Shown here one piece after another: positions 31,652 through 39,747 of a DNA stretch of 43,750 nucleotides. How positions within the stretch are numbered: position 1 is the first letter of the stretch; each line of letters starts with the position of its first letter. Source of the DNA: an uncultured Bacillota bacterium (GTDB taxonomy: Bacteria; Bacillota; Clostridia; Oscillospirales; Oscillospiraceae); NCBI GenBank assembly GCA_947649625.1, contig CANSSJ010000011.1, positions 1 to 43,750 of the forward strand. The letters are read 5' to 3'. The translations under genes were made by a program, and so were the position numbers. The notes beneath the pieces are model-generated. The model was not told the origin of the DNA, did not search any database, and saw nothing but the letters and a program-made list of their open reading frames with translations.

Positions 31652-33542
31652 GATGAACCTTGAACGTCTGGAGGTCCGCCGGGTGAAGGCCAAGCGGGCC
31701 CTGTCCTATCAGAAAAAACAGATCCTGCTGTGCGCCGGTACCGGCTGCATCGCCGGCGGCTCGCTGAAGCTGTACGATTACTTTAAAGAGGAGTGCGCCC
31801 GCCGGGGGCTGGACGTCTATGTGGGCCTGACCCAGGAGGGGGAGACCGAGGACGTCACCGAACCCAAGGGGGACGGCGTCTACCTGAAAAAGAGCGGCTG
31901 CCACGGCTTCTGCGAGATGGGCCCCCTGGTCCAGATCGAGCCTGAGGGCATCCTCTACACCCATGTCCAGCTGGAGGACTGCGACGAGATCATTGAGAAG
32001 ACCATTCTCAAGGGCGAGGTCGTCGAGCGCCTGCTCTATGAGCTGGAGGGGGTGCGCTACCCCAAGCACAGCGACATCCCCTTCTATCACCGCCAGCACC
32101 GGATTGTGCTGGAGAACTGCGGCACCATCGACGCAGAGGACATTGACGAGTATCTGGCCAAGGATGGCTATGTAGCCTTTGAGAAAGCCCTTTTCGAGAT
32201 GACTGATGAAGCCATCTGCAAGGAGATCCTGGACTCCGGCCTCCGGGGCCGGGGCGGCGGCGGCTTCCCCGCCGGCCGCAAGTGGGACAGTGTGCGCAAG
32301 CAGCCCAAGGGCAAGAAGTACGTGGTGTGCAACGGTGACGAGGGCGACCCCGGCGCCTTTATGGACCGGTCCATCATGGAGGGCAACCCCCATTCCATCA
32401 TTGAGGGCATGCTCATCGCCGCCCTGGGCGCCGGCAGCAACGAGGGCTATATCTACGTCCGGGCCGAGTACCCCCTGGCGGTGGCCCGGCTGAAAACCGC
32501 TATCGCCAAGGCGGAGGAGATGAATCTGCTGGGGGAGCACATCCTGGGGACAGACTTCTCCTTCCACCTGAATGTCAACCGGGGCGCCGGCGCCTTTGTC
32601 TGCGGCGAGGGCTCCGCCCTCACCGCCTCCATCGAGGGCAACCGGGGAATGCCCCGGGTAAAGCCGCCCCGAACGGTGGAGCACGGCTTGTGGGCCCAGC
32701 CCACGGTTCTGAACAACGTGGAGACCTTCTCTGCCGTCCCCCTCATCATCCGCAAGGGGTCAGCCTGGTTTAAGTCTATCGGCACCGAGAGCTCCCCGGG
32801 CACCAAGGCCTTCGCCCTGACGGGCAACGTGGTGAACACCGGCCTCATCGAGGTCCCCATGGGGGCCACCCTGCGGCAGATCATCTTCGACATCGGCGGC
32901 GGCATCAAGGACGGCAAGAAGTTCAAGGCCGTCCAGATCGGCGGACCCTCCGGCGGCTGTCTCACCGAGGAGCACCTGGACATGCCCCTGGACTTCGACT
33001 CCCTGAAAAAGCTGGGGGCCATGATCGGCTCCGGCGGCCTGGTGGTCATGGACGAGGACACCTGCATGGTGGAGGTGGCCCGGTTCTTCATGAACTTCAC
33101 CCAGAACGAGTCCTGCGGCAAGTGCGTCCCCTGCCGGGAGGGTACCCGCCGTATGCTGGAGATCCTCACCAGGATCGTCAACAACGAGGGCTCCCTGGAG
33201 GACCTGGACCTGCTGGAGGAGCTGTCCGCCACCATCAGCGAGACCGCCCTGTGCGGCCTGGGCCAGTCCGCCTGCAAGCCGGTGCAGAGCACGTTAAAGT
33301 ACTTCCGGGACGAGTATCTGGCCCACGTGGTGGACAAGCACTGCCCCCACTGCAACGGCCGCAAAAAGGTGCTGCAAATCGACCCGGAGCTGTGTAAGGG
33401 CTGCGGCAAGTGTATGCGGCAGTGCCCCATGGAGGCTATTTCCGGCCAGATCCGGATGCCCCATATCATCGACACAGAGAAATGTATCAAGTGCGGCGCG
33501 TGCTGGGGCTGCTGTCCCTTCGGCGCCATTCGGGAGGAGTGA
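31644..33542 (+). CDS. hydB: Hydrogenase subunit HydB (NuoF-like, NADH/FMN, Fe-S)
   Basis: 632 aa. Carries the FMN and NAD(H) site of the complex. An N-terminal thioredoxin-like [2Fe-2S] domain (LLCAGTGCIAGGSLKLYD, GCHGFCEMGP) precedes the NuoF core with GLRGRGGGGFPAGRKW (NADH/FMN binding, about residue 198). The [4Fe-4S] motif ESCGKCVPCREGTRRMLEIL follows, and two C-terminal ferredoxin-type [4Fe-4S] clusters (CKGCGKCMRQCPMEAI and CIKCGACWGCCPFGAI) end the protein. This architecture is that of HydB/HndC. Start overlaps hydC; hydA starts five bases after the stop. Confidence 0.95.
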   Translation: MPEMNLERLEVRRVKAKRALSYQKKQILLCAGTGCIAGGSLKLYDYFKEECARRGLDVYVGLTQEGETEDVTEPKGDGVYLKKSGCHGFCEMGPLVQIEPEGILYTHVQLEDCDEIIEKTILKGEVVERLLYELEGVRYPKHSDIPFYHRQHRIVLENCGTIDAEDIDEYLAKDGYVAFEKALFEMTDEAICKEILDSGLRGRGGGGFPAGRKWDSVRKQPKGKKYVVCNGDEGDPGAFMDRSIMEGNPHSIIEGMLIAALGAGSNEGYIYVRAEYPLAVARLKTAIAKAEEMNLLGEHILGTDFSFHLNVNRGAGAFVCGEGSALTASIEGNRGMPRVKPPRTVEHGLWAQPTVLNNVETFSAVPLIIRKGSAWFKSIGTESSPGTKAFALTGNVVNTGLIEVPMGATLRQIIFDIGGGIKDGKKFKAVQIGGPSGGCLTEEHLDMPLDFDSLKKLGAMIGSGGLVVMDEDTCMVEVARFFMNFTQNESCGKCVPCREGTRRMLEILTRIVNNEGSLEDLDLLEELSATISETALCGLGQSACKPVQSTLKYFRDEYLAHVVDKHCPHCNGRKKVLQIDPELCKGCGKCMRQCPMEAISGQIRMPHIIDTEKCIKCGACWGCCPFGAIREE

Positions 33543-33547
33543 GCGGT

Positions 33548-35245
33548 ATGGCAAAGGGAATTATGTACATCGACGGCCAGCGGGTGCCCTTCGACGGGGA
33601 GCCCAACGTGCTGTCCGTGATCCGGAAAGCGGGCATCGAGATGCCCACCTTCTGCTACTACTCCGACCTGTCGGTCTACGGCGCCTGCCGCATGTGCGTG
33701 GTGGAGGACGAGCGGGGGAAGATTGAGACCTCCTGCTCCATGCAGCCCCGGGACGGGCTGAAAATTCGCACCAACACCGCCCGGCTGCTGAAGCACCGGC
33801 GGATGATTCTGGAGCTGATGCTGGCCTCCCACAACTGCTCCTGCACCACCTGCGAGAAGAGCGGCGACTGCCACCTCCAGGAGCTGGCCATGCGCTTCGG
33901 CGTGCGGAAGGTCCGCTTCGGTGACAGCCGGGAGGAGACCACACTGGACGACTCCAGCCCCGCCATCGTCCGGGACCCCAGCAAGTGCATCCTGTGCGGC
34001 GACTGCGTGCGGGTGTGCGGCGAGGGTATCGGCATGGGCATCATCGACTTTGTCAACCGGGGCTACAACATGCGGGTGGCCCCCGCCTTTGAGCGCAAAC
34101 TCAGCGAGACCCACTGCATCAGCTGCGGCCAGTGCTCCGCCGTCTGTCCCACCGGCGCCATCACCGTCTACAACGAGATCGGCCGGGCCTGGCGGGCCAT
34201 CCACAACCCCAGTAAGCGGGTGGTGGTGCAGATCGCCCCCGCCGTCCGGGTGGCCATCGGCGAGGCCTTCGGTCTGCCCGCCGGCCAGAACGCTTTGGAC
34301 CAGCTGGTCACCGCTTTGAAGCTGATGGGGGTGGACGAGGTCTATGACACCACCTTCGGCGCCGACTTCACCACCATCGAAGAGGGCACCGAGTTCCTCC
34401 AGCGGCTGGAGCGGGGCGGCCCCTTCCCCATGTTCACCTCCTGCTGTCCCGCTTGGGTGAAGTACCTGGAGAACGAGAATCCCAAGTACCTCAAGCACAT
34501 CTCCACCTGCAAGTCCCCTATGGAGATGTTCGCCTCCATCCTCCGGGACCGCTACGCCGAGAAGGACAGGGAGGACGGCCGCACCACCTTCCACATCGCC
34601 ATCATGCCCTGCACCGCCAAGAAGATGGAGGCCGCCCGGCCCGAGTTCACCCACGACGGCAGGCGGGACGTGGACTTGGTGCTGACCACCCAGGAGGTGG
34701 TCAACATGATCAAGGAGTCAGGTATCCAGCTGCCCCAGATCGAGCTGGAGTCCCCCGACCTGCCCTTTGGTCTGGGCTCGGGCGCCGGCGTGATCTACGG
34801 CACCACCGGCGGCGTGGCTGAGGCCGTAGTCCGGTTCTGTCTGCCCGACAAGTCCAAAAACGTCCTCCGGGAGTTGAAATACTCCCCCCTCCGGGGCAAC
34901 AAGGCCATCCGCGTGGCTGTTATCAGGGTGGGGGACCGGGACGTCCACCTGGCCATCGTCCACGGTCTGGCCAACGCCCAGAAGCTCCTCAAGGAGATCG
35001 AGGCGGGCAACGCCTATTTCGACCTGGTGGAGGTTATGACCTGTCAGGGCGGCTGCGTGGGCGGCGCAGGCCAGCCCCACGGCGTGAAACAGGACAAGAA
35101 GGAGCGGGGAGAGGGCCTGTATGCCCTGGACCGCATGGCTCCCTTCAAGCGGGCCGAGCGCAACCCGGTGGTGGGCGCTTTCCTGGAGAAGCTCTCCGAG
35201 GAAAAACGCCACGAGCTGCTCCATGTGAACTATGTGAAAGAGTAA
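33548..35245 (+). CDS. hydA: [FeFe] hydrogenase catalytic subunit HydA
   Basis: 565 aa. Makes or oxidises H2 at the H-cluster. Domain order: N-terminal [2Fe-2S] ferredoxin (MPTFCYYSDLSVYGACRMCVVEDE), a His/Cys-ligated cluster (HNCSCTTCEKSGDC), two [4Fe-4S] (CILCGDCVRVCGEG, CISCGQCSAVCPTG), then the H-cluster domain with TSCCPAW (297-303), MPCTAKK (353-359) and MTCQGGCVGGAGQP (497-510), all intact. The C terminus holds the small-subunit-like part fused. ATG 33548 has GAGTGAGCGG upstream and gives the family N terminus. Maturases HydE/F/G are not in the window. A 15-bp hairpin follows the stop. Confidence 0.96.
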   Translation: MAKGIMYIDGQRVPFDGEPNVLSVIRKAGIEMPTFCYYSDLSVYGACRMCVVEDERGKIETSCSMQPRDGLKIRTNTARLLKHRRMILELMLASHNCSCTTCEKSGDCHLQELAMRFGVRKVRFGDSREETTLDDSSPAIVRDPSKCILCGDCVRVCGEGIGMGIIDFVNRGYNMRVAPAFERKLSETHCISCGQCSAVCPTGAITVYNEIGRAWRAIHNPSKRVVVQIAPAVRVAIGEAFGLPAGQNALDQLVTALKLMGVDEVYDTTFGADFTTIEEGTEFLQRLERGGPFPMFTSCCPAWVKYLENENPKYLKHISTCKSPMEMFASILRDRYAEKDREDGRTTFHIAIMPCTAKKMEAARPEFTHDGRRDVDLVLTTQEVVNMIKESGIQLPQIELESPDLPFGLGSGAGVIYGTTGGVAEAVVRFCLPDKSKNVLRELKYSPLRGNKAIRVAVIRVGDRDVHLAIVHGLANAQKLLKEIEAGNAYFDLVEVMTCQGGCVGGAGQPHGVKQDKKERGEGLYALDRMAPFKRAERNPVVGAFLEKLSEEKRHELLHVNYVKE

Positions 35246-35252
35246 TGAACAT

Positions 35253-35286
35253 CAAGGGGCACAGAAAAAGATTTCTGTGCCCCTTG
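35253..35286 (+). terminator. Hairpin terminator after hydA
   Basis: 15-bp perfect stem (35253-35267 / 35272-35286) with a 4-base loop. The T-rich tail is weak. Confidence 0.72.
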
Positions 35287-35338
35287 GCTGTCTTGCCTAC
35301 GATTCTGTTCCTATGTCCTGCTTTGAGGTGGAGTGAAG

Positions 35339-35899
35339 ATGGTTTTGGAAAACGAAAACTGCCGCGTTAAAATAGAGGCGGATGAAACCTATACGATCAA
35401 CTCAGCAGACAACCGCCGCTATGATCTGGTATTGAATCCCGGTGGATATGGCAGAGGAGATTTCTCGAGAACATTCTCCATCGAAATTGATTTATTCACC
35501 AGGGAATTTTCGATCGCGCTGATTGGAGCTCCAGTTGGATTTGATTCTGATTGCGCTGTCCTTGAGGAGAATGTCCTCACTGTTTTACAGGATGATGCGG
35601 TAACACAGCTTAATATCTTTGACGGATCTGTCATTCGTTATAAAAAATTGGACTGCTTCGGCGGCTGTAACTTTGCGATATACAAAGTTTCGGGCGGCTA
35701 CATCATATATGGCGAGCTTGAGATCACAATGCTTGATCTTGATCTCTGTGTAAAATGGTCCTTTTCCGGAAAAGATATTTTTGCCAGTGTCACAGGAAAA
35801 ACCCCGTTTGAAATGTTCGAGGACTACATTTGCCTGTATGACTTTGAGGACAACTGCTACAAAATAGACTATAATGGCAAACTTCTCGAAAAAAATTGA
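35339..35899 (+). CDS. Unrecognised low-GC protein, 186 aa
   Basis: 186 aa, not recognised. Beta-rich by composition (YTINSADNRRYDLVLNPGGYGRGDFSRTFSIEIDL, then IDYNGKLLEKN at the end), with no signal peptide or membrane segment. ATG 35339 is preferred to a GTG at 35333 because GAGGTG lies eight bases upstream. Its GC is far below that of hydA and the aminotransferase gene, a sign of recent transfer. Such short orphan beta-rich proteins are often immunity or toxin-related, but nothing here proves it. It ends in a hairpin shared with the convergent aminotransferase. Confidence 0.7.
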   Translation: MVLENENCRVKIEADETYTINSADNRRYDLVLNPGGYGRGDFSRTFSIEIDLFTREFSIALIGAPVGFDSDCAVLEENVLTVLQDDAVTQLNIFDGSVIRYKKLDCFGGCNFAIYKVSGGYIIYGELEITMLDLDLCVKWSFSGKDIFASVTGKTPFEMFEDYICLYDFEDNCYKIDYNGKLLEKN

Positions 35900-35912
35900 A
35901 ATTATTGGAAAT

Positions 35913-35947
35913 CAGAAGCGGCAAGGTGTTTCGCCTTGCCGCTTCTG
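35913..35947. terminator. Bidirectional terminator
   Basis: 14-bp perfect stem (35913-35926 / 35934-35947), 7-base loop, with T-rich sequence on the plus side. Shared by the low-GC orphan gene and the aminotransferase. Confidence 0.82.
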
Positions 35948-35960
35948 GTTGCTTTTCTAT

Positions 35961-37142
35961 TTACTTGTAGGAATCCGCCAGCGCCTGGAACTTGGGCAAA
36001 GCCCGGCGGATGGTCTCGGTCTGGACGCAGTAGGAGACGCGGACGTGGCCCGGCGCGCCGAAGCCGGAGCCGGGGACGATGAGCAGGTCCAGCTTTTTGG
36101 CCCGCTCGCTGAACGCCACGTCGTCGGGTTCCAGGGAGCGGGGGAAGAGGTAGAAGGCCCCGCCGGGCTCCACCACGTGGTAGCCCATCTCCCGCAGGGC
36201 GGAGACAAAGAGCTTGGCGTTCTCCTCGTAGATGTTCAGGTCGGCGGTCATGTCGCAGCACAGAGAGGCGGTCTGCTGGAACAGGGCGGGGGCGCACACG
36301 TAACCCAGGGAGCGGCCCGCTCCCGCCACGGCGGCGTAGACGTCGGCTCCCTCTGTGACCTCCTTGGGGACGAACACATAGCCGATGCGCTCGCCGGGGA
36401 GGGACAGGGACTTGGAGAAGGAGTAGCACACGATGGTATCCCGGTAGATATGGGGCACCCAGGGGACCTCGAAGTCGGCGTAGACGATCTCCCGGTAGGG
36501 CTCGTCGGAGATGAGGTAAATGGGGTGACCGAACGCCTCGCTCTTCTCGGTGAGGATGGCGGCCAGCCGCTCCAGGGTGGCCTTGGAGTAAACTACGCCG
36601 GAGGGGTTGTTGGGGCTGTTGACCAGCACCCCCTTGGTGTGGGGGGTGAGCGCCTTCTCAAAGGCGTCGAAGTCGATCTGGAAGCCCTCGATCTCCGGGG
36701 GGATGAGCACCATTTTAGCCCCGGCTCCCTCGATGAACACCTTGTACTCGGGGAAGTAGGGGGCGAAGACCACGAACTCATCTCCAGGGCAGGTCAGGCC
36801 GTTGAACACGCAGCACAGGGAGGCGGCGGCCCCCACGGTGAGGTAGAGCCGGTTGGGGGTGCAGCCGGCGTTGAAGCGGCGGTTGAGAGAGTTGGCAAAG
36901 CGCTCCCGGGCGTCTAGCGCGCCCTGGGCGCTGGTGTAGGCGTGGATCTGGTCGGGCTGCTCGGTGAGCAGGCGGATGGCCGTCTCATTGACAGCGTCGG
37001 GTGAGGGGACGCTGGGGTTGCCGATGGAGAAGTCAAAGACGTTTTCCGCGCCGATCTGGCTGGCCCGGACCTTGCCGTACTCGAACAGCTCTCGAATCAC
37101 GGACCGGGCGGTGCCCAGGCCCTTCATACGTTCAGAGACCAT
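35961..37142 (-). CDS. Class I/II PLP-dependent aminotransferase
   Basis: 393 aa. Fold-type I aminotransferase of the aspartate/aromatic group. SPNNPSGVVYSK contacts the cofactor ring, SDEPYREIVY is the usual Asp/Tyr pair, and CYSFSKSLSLPGERIGYV carries the PLP lysine. A C-terminal small domain (VPGSGFGAPGHVRVSYC) holds the Arg for the substrate carboxylate. Substrate not determinable. Starts with ATG, AGGAGG upstream, from a good minus-strand promoter at 37172. Confidence 0.9.
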   Translation of the reverse strand: MVSERMKGLGTARSVIRELFEYGKVRASQIGAENVFDFSIGNPSVPSPDAVNETAIRLLTEQPDQIHAYTSAQGALDARERFANSLNRRFNAGCTPNRLYLTVGAAASLCCVFNGLTCPGDEFVVFAPYFPEYKVFIEGAGAKMVLIPPEIEGFQIDFDAFEKALTPHTKGVLVNSPNNPSGVVYSKATLERLAAILTEKSEAFGHPIYLISDEPYREIVYADFEVPWVPHIYRDTIVCYSFSKSLSLPGERIGYVFVPKEVTEGADVYAAVAGAGRSLGYVCAPALFQQTASLCCDMTADLNIYEENAKLFVSALREMGYHVVEPGGAFYLFPRSLEPDDVAFSERAKKLDLLIVPGSGFGAPGHVRVSYCVQTETIRRALPKFQALADSYK

Positions 37143-37171
37143 GAAAATACCTCCTGAGTCAGATTTGCCTT

Positions 37172-37200
37172 ATTATAGCACAGGAATTTACCGGAGTAAA
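37172..37200 (-). promoter_or_regulatory. Promoter for the aminotransferase
   Basis: Minus strand: TTTACT, 17-base spacer, TATAAT with TG just upstream. Confidence 0.75.
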
Positions 37201-37319
37201 GCGGAAAATTGGACGGGGCTTGGGGAGAAAACAGACGAAAAATTGCTAATAATTGCCAATGGTTGGGAAGTTGACGAAGAAATCTTTTGCAAAGATGACA
37301 GATTTGGAAATTTCTGACC

Positions 37320-37348
37320 TTTACAAGGGGAACGCTTGGCGCTATAAT
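37320..37348 (+). promoter_or_regulatory. Promoter for the enzyme I-like gene
   Basis: TTTACA at 37320-37325, 17-base spacer, TATAAT at 37343-37348. Confidence 0.78.
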
Positions 37349-37391
37349 TTGTCTAATTAAAGACAGTATTTCTGGGAAAGGGGGCGGTATT

Positions 37392-38150
37392 GTGCAGATC
37401 CTGGCAGGAAAGGCGATCATGGAACAGATCGTAGCCGGACGGCTGTGTTTTTACCGCCGCCCCACATCTCAATTTCAGATGTACACCCGGGGAGACTGGC
37501 GGCAGGAGCTGAACCGTTTCCACCAGGCCCAGCAGCTGGCCATTCAGGAGCTGAATACCCTGTATTACCGGGCGCTGAACCAGGTGGGAGAGGGGGTAGC
37601 CTCCATTTTTCTCATCCACGGTATGCTGCTGGAGGACCACGACTATGTGGAGACCGTCCGCGGTCTGATCAACGGACAGGGCGTGACGGCGGAATATGCC
37701 GTCCAGATGGCGGAGATCAGCTTTGCCGCCGCCTTTACCGCTATGGACAGCCCCTATATGCGGGCCCGAGCGGCTGACATCCGGGATATTTCCCAGCGGG
37801 TGCTCCGGGCGTTGATGGGGGGGAGGCAGACCCTTTTGATGGACGAGCCGGCTATTCTGGTGTCGGATGATTTTCTGCCCAGCGAGGTGATGGACTTCGA
37901 CCAGCGCCGGCTGCTGGGCCTCATCACCCGGAAGGGCAGCCTGGACAGCCATACCGCCATGCTGGTGCGGGCCTACCATATCCCCGCCATTGTGGAGGTC
38001 AGCGTGACGCCCAAGTGTGAGGGGCGGCTGGCCCTGATGGACGGTTATGCCGGCAATGTGTACATCGACCCGGAGCCGGAGCAGCTGGAGCTGCTGCGGG
38101 AGCTCTACCAGGCCAACGGGAGGCCGAAGAGCCTCTCCGTCGTTCACTGA
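37392..38150 (+). CDS. Free-standing enzyme I N-terminal domain (EIN-like)
   Basis: 252 aa, equal to the N-terminal half of PTS enzyme I (575 aa in E. coli). The phosphohistidine motif GLITRKGSLDSHTAMLVRAYHIPAIV places the His at residue 187, close to His189 of E. coli enzyme I. The HPr-binding helical region (about 35-145, HGMLLEDHDYVETVRGLI) is present. The PEP-binding and dimerisation C-terminal half is missing, and there is no continuation after the stop in any frame. It could relay phosphate between HPr and something else, or act as a decoy. GTG start with GGAAAGGGGGCGG upstream. ldh converges from the other side. Confidence 0.82.
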   Translation: MQILAGKAIMEQIVAGRLCFYRRPTSQFQMYTRGDWRQELNRFHQAQQLAIQELNTLYYRALNQVGEGVASIFLIHGMLLEDHDYVETVRGLINGQGVTAEYAVQMAEISFAAAFTAMDSPYMRARAADIRDISQRVLRALMGGRQTLLMDEPAILVSDDFLPSEVMDFDQRRLLGLITRKGSLDSHTAMLVRAYHIPAIVEVSVTPKCEGRLALMDGYAGNVYIDPEPEQLELLRELYQANGRPKSLSVVH

Positions 38151-38159
38151 GATATGTTC

Positions 38160-38195
38160 CGGGCGCTCCTCCGGCAAGAGAGGGGCGCCCGTTTC
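38160..38195. terminator. Terminator between convergent genes
   Basis: 11-bp stem 38160-38170 / 38181-38191 (one wobble), followed by TTTCC, between the EIN-like gene and ldh. Confidence 0.65.
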
Positions 38196-38198
38196 CAT

Positions 38199-39149
38199 TT
38201 ATGGCTGGTCCAGTTTGGCGGCCGCCTGCTTCAGCTGGGCGGCCGAGTGCTCCAGCGCCTGGCGCTCCTCCGGTCCCAGGGGGATTTCCAGGATTTTTTC
38301 CAGGCCGTTTTTCCCGATGATGGAGGGGATGCTCAGCGCCACATCTTCCAGGCCGTACTCCCCCTTCAGCACGGCGGAGACCGGGAGCACCGCGTGCTCG
38401 TCCTTGACGATGCACTCTGCGATGCGGCCCACCGCCATGGCGATCCCGTAGTAGGTTGCCCCCTTGCGTCGGATGATCTCCTGGGCGCTGTCCCGGATCT
38501 CCCGGTAGATCCAATCCCGCCGGGCAGCGTGGAGTTCCTTTCCCCGGAGGCGGCCGAAATCGTCCAAAGGGAAGCCGGACACATTGGCGCCGCTCCACAC
38601 AGCCAGCTCACTGTCACCGTGTTCGCCTACGATGAAGGCGTGGACGTTGCGGCTGTCCACCCGCAGTTCCTCCCCCAGCAGCTGCTTCAGCCGGCCGGTG
38701 TCCAGCACGGTCCCCGAACCGATGACCCGCTCCCTGGGGTAGCCGGACAGTTTCCAGACCGTCTGGGTCAGCACATCCACCGGATTGGACACAATGAGCA
38801 GGATGCCCTCAAAGGGGCGGGAAGTAATCTCTCCCAGGATACTTTTGAGGATCGCGGTATTCTTTTCAATGAGGTCCAGCCGGGATTCCCCTGGTTTCTG
38901 GTTCGCGCCGGCGGTGATGACCACCAGAGCGCAGTCGGACAGGTCGTCGTATCCCCCCGCAGTGATCTGCATGGTGGCCCCATAGGGCAGGCCGTCGCTG
39001 AGATCCATGGCCTCACCCTCCGCCTTCGCCCGATTGGCGTCCAGCAGGACCAGCTGGGAGAACAGCCCCTGCTGTAAAAAGCGGAACGCGATGGAAGCGC
39101 CCACAAAGCCGCAGCCGATAATGGCCGCTTTTCGGAAATTGACCGCCAA
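38199..39149 (-). CDS. ldh: L-lactate dehydrogenase
   Basis: 316 aa. Reduces pyruvate to L-lactate with NADH, regenerating NAD. NAD-binding AAIIGCGFVGASIAF, specificity loop ANQKPGESRLDL (Gln rather than the Arg of malate dehydrogenases), SNPVDVLT, VIGSGTVLDTGRLKQLLG and catalytic His in VGEHGDSE are all present. TTG start with AAGGAG nine bases upstream. Monocistronic; ruvX diverges upstream. Confidence 0.94.
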   Translation of the reverse strand: MAVNFRKAAIIGCGFVGASIAFRFLQQGLFSQLVLLDANRAKAEGEAMDLSDGLPYGATMQITAGGYDDLSDCALVVITAGANQKPGESRLDLIEKNTAILKSILGEITSRPFEGILLIVSNPVDVLTQTVWKLSGYPRERVIGSGTVLDTGRLKQLLGEELRVDSRNVHAFIVGEHGDSELAVWSGANVSGFPLDDFGRLRGKELHAARRDWIYREIRDSAQEIIRRKGATYYGIAMAVGRIAECIVKDEHAVLPVSAVLKGEYGLEDVALSIPSIIGKNGLEKILEIPLGPEERQALEHSAAQLKQAAAKLDQP

Positions 39150-39262
39150 ATTGATCCACTCCTTGTTTAAATTCAGCTCTCCCGGCGGAGAGCCGGTATC
39201 ACCCTATAGTTGTTCCAGATTTGCTGCCGGTTATGCGAAAGAGAAGACGGGCAGATCACAGC

Positions 39263-39291
39263 TTGCGCTTTTTGAAGCATTCCTGTATAAT
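39263..39291 (+). promoter_or_regulatory. Promoter for ruvX and the barnase-like gene
   Basis: TTGCGC at 39263-39268, 17-base spacer, TATAAT at 39286-39291. The same GCTTGCGC -35 context occurs at 40421. Confidence 0.65.
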
Positions 39292-39319
39292 GGATTCAGG
39301 GAAGAAAGGGTGGAACAGG

Positions 39320-39742
39320 ATGCGTACTATGGCAATTGACTACGGGGACGCCCATACCGGGGTGGCACTGTCTGATCCCACCGGTTTTCTGGTGGGCACC
39401 ACCGTCACCATCGACAGCTGGCGGCAGGAGGTGGTGGTGGACCGGCTGGCCAGGCTGATTGAGGAGTACCGCCCGGAAGAGGTGGTGCTGGGCTTTCCCA
39501 AAAATATGGATGGAACCGACGGCCGGAAGGCGGACCGCTACCGGGAATTGGCCGCACGTCTGGAGGAGATTACCGGCATGAAGGTGATCCTCTGGGACGA
39601 GCGGCGTACTACCATCGACGCCCACCAGATTCTGTTCAACCAGGGGAAGGACGGCCGGAAGCGGAAGAAGATCGTGGATGCCGTGGCCGCCTCCCTGATT
39701 CTGGAGAACTATCTGGACTTTAAACGAATAAAGAGAGAGTGA
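39320..39742 (+). CDS. ruvX: Putative Holliday junction resolvase / pre-16S rRNA nuclease
   Basis: 140 aa. RNase H-like YqgF/RuvX family, an essential nuclease linked to 16S rRNA maturation and Holliday junction resolution. Catalytic acids lie in MAIDYGDAHTGVALSD, the VVLGFPKNMDGTDGRKA loop is typical, and LWDERRTTIDAHQIL with KKIVDAVAASLILENYLD completes the active site. The ATG at 39320 is preferred over one at 39221 because the family N terminus starts here. The barnase-like gene follows five bases after the stop. Confidence 0.92.
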   Translation: MRTMAIDYGDAHTGVALSDPTGFLVGTTVTIDSWRQEVVVDRLARLIEEYRPEEVVLGFPKNMDGTDGRKADRYRELAARLEEITGMKVILWDERRTTIDAHQILFNQGKDGRKRKKIVDAVAASLILENYLDFKRIKRE

Positions 39743-39747
39743 ATTCT

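Noticed and set aside
32453-34654. Minus-strand open frame of 733 codons opposite hydB and hydA
   Set aside because: Antisense shadow of well-supported hydrogenase genes.
37392-38150. Possibility that the enzyme I-like gene is a full ptsI broken by a frameshift
   Set aside because: The 48 bases after the stop lead straight into a terminator and convergent ldh; no C-terminal enzyme I sequence exists in any frame.
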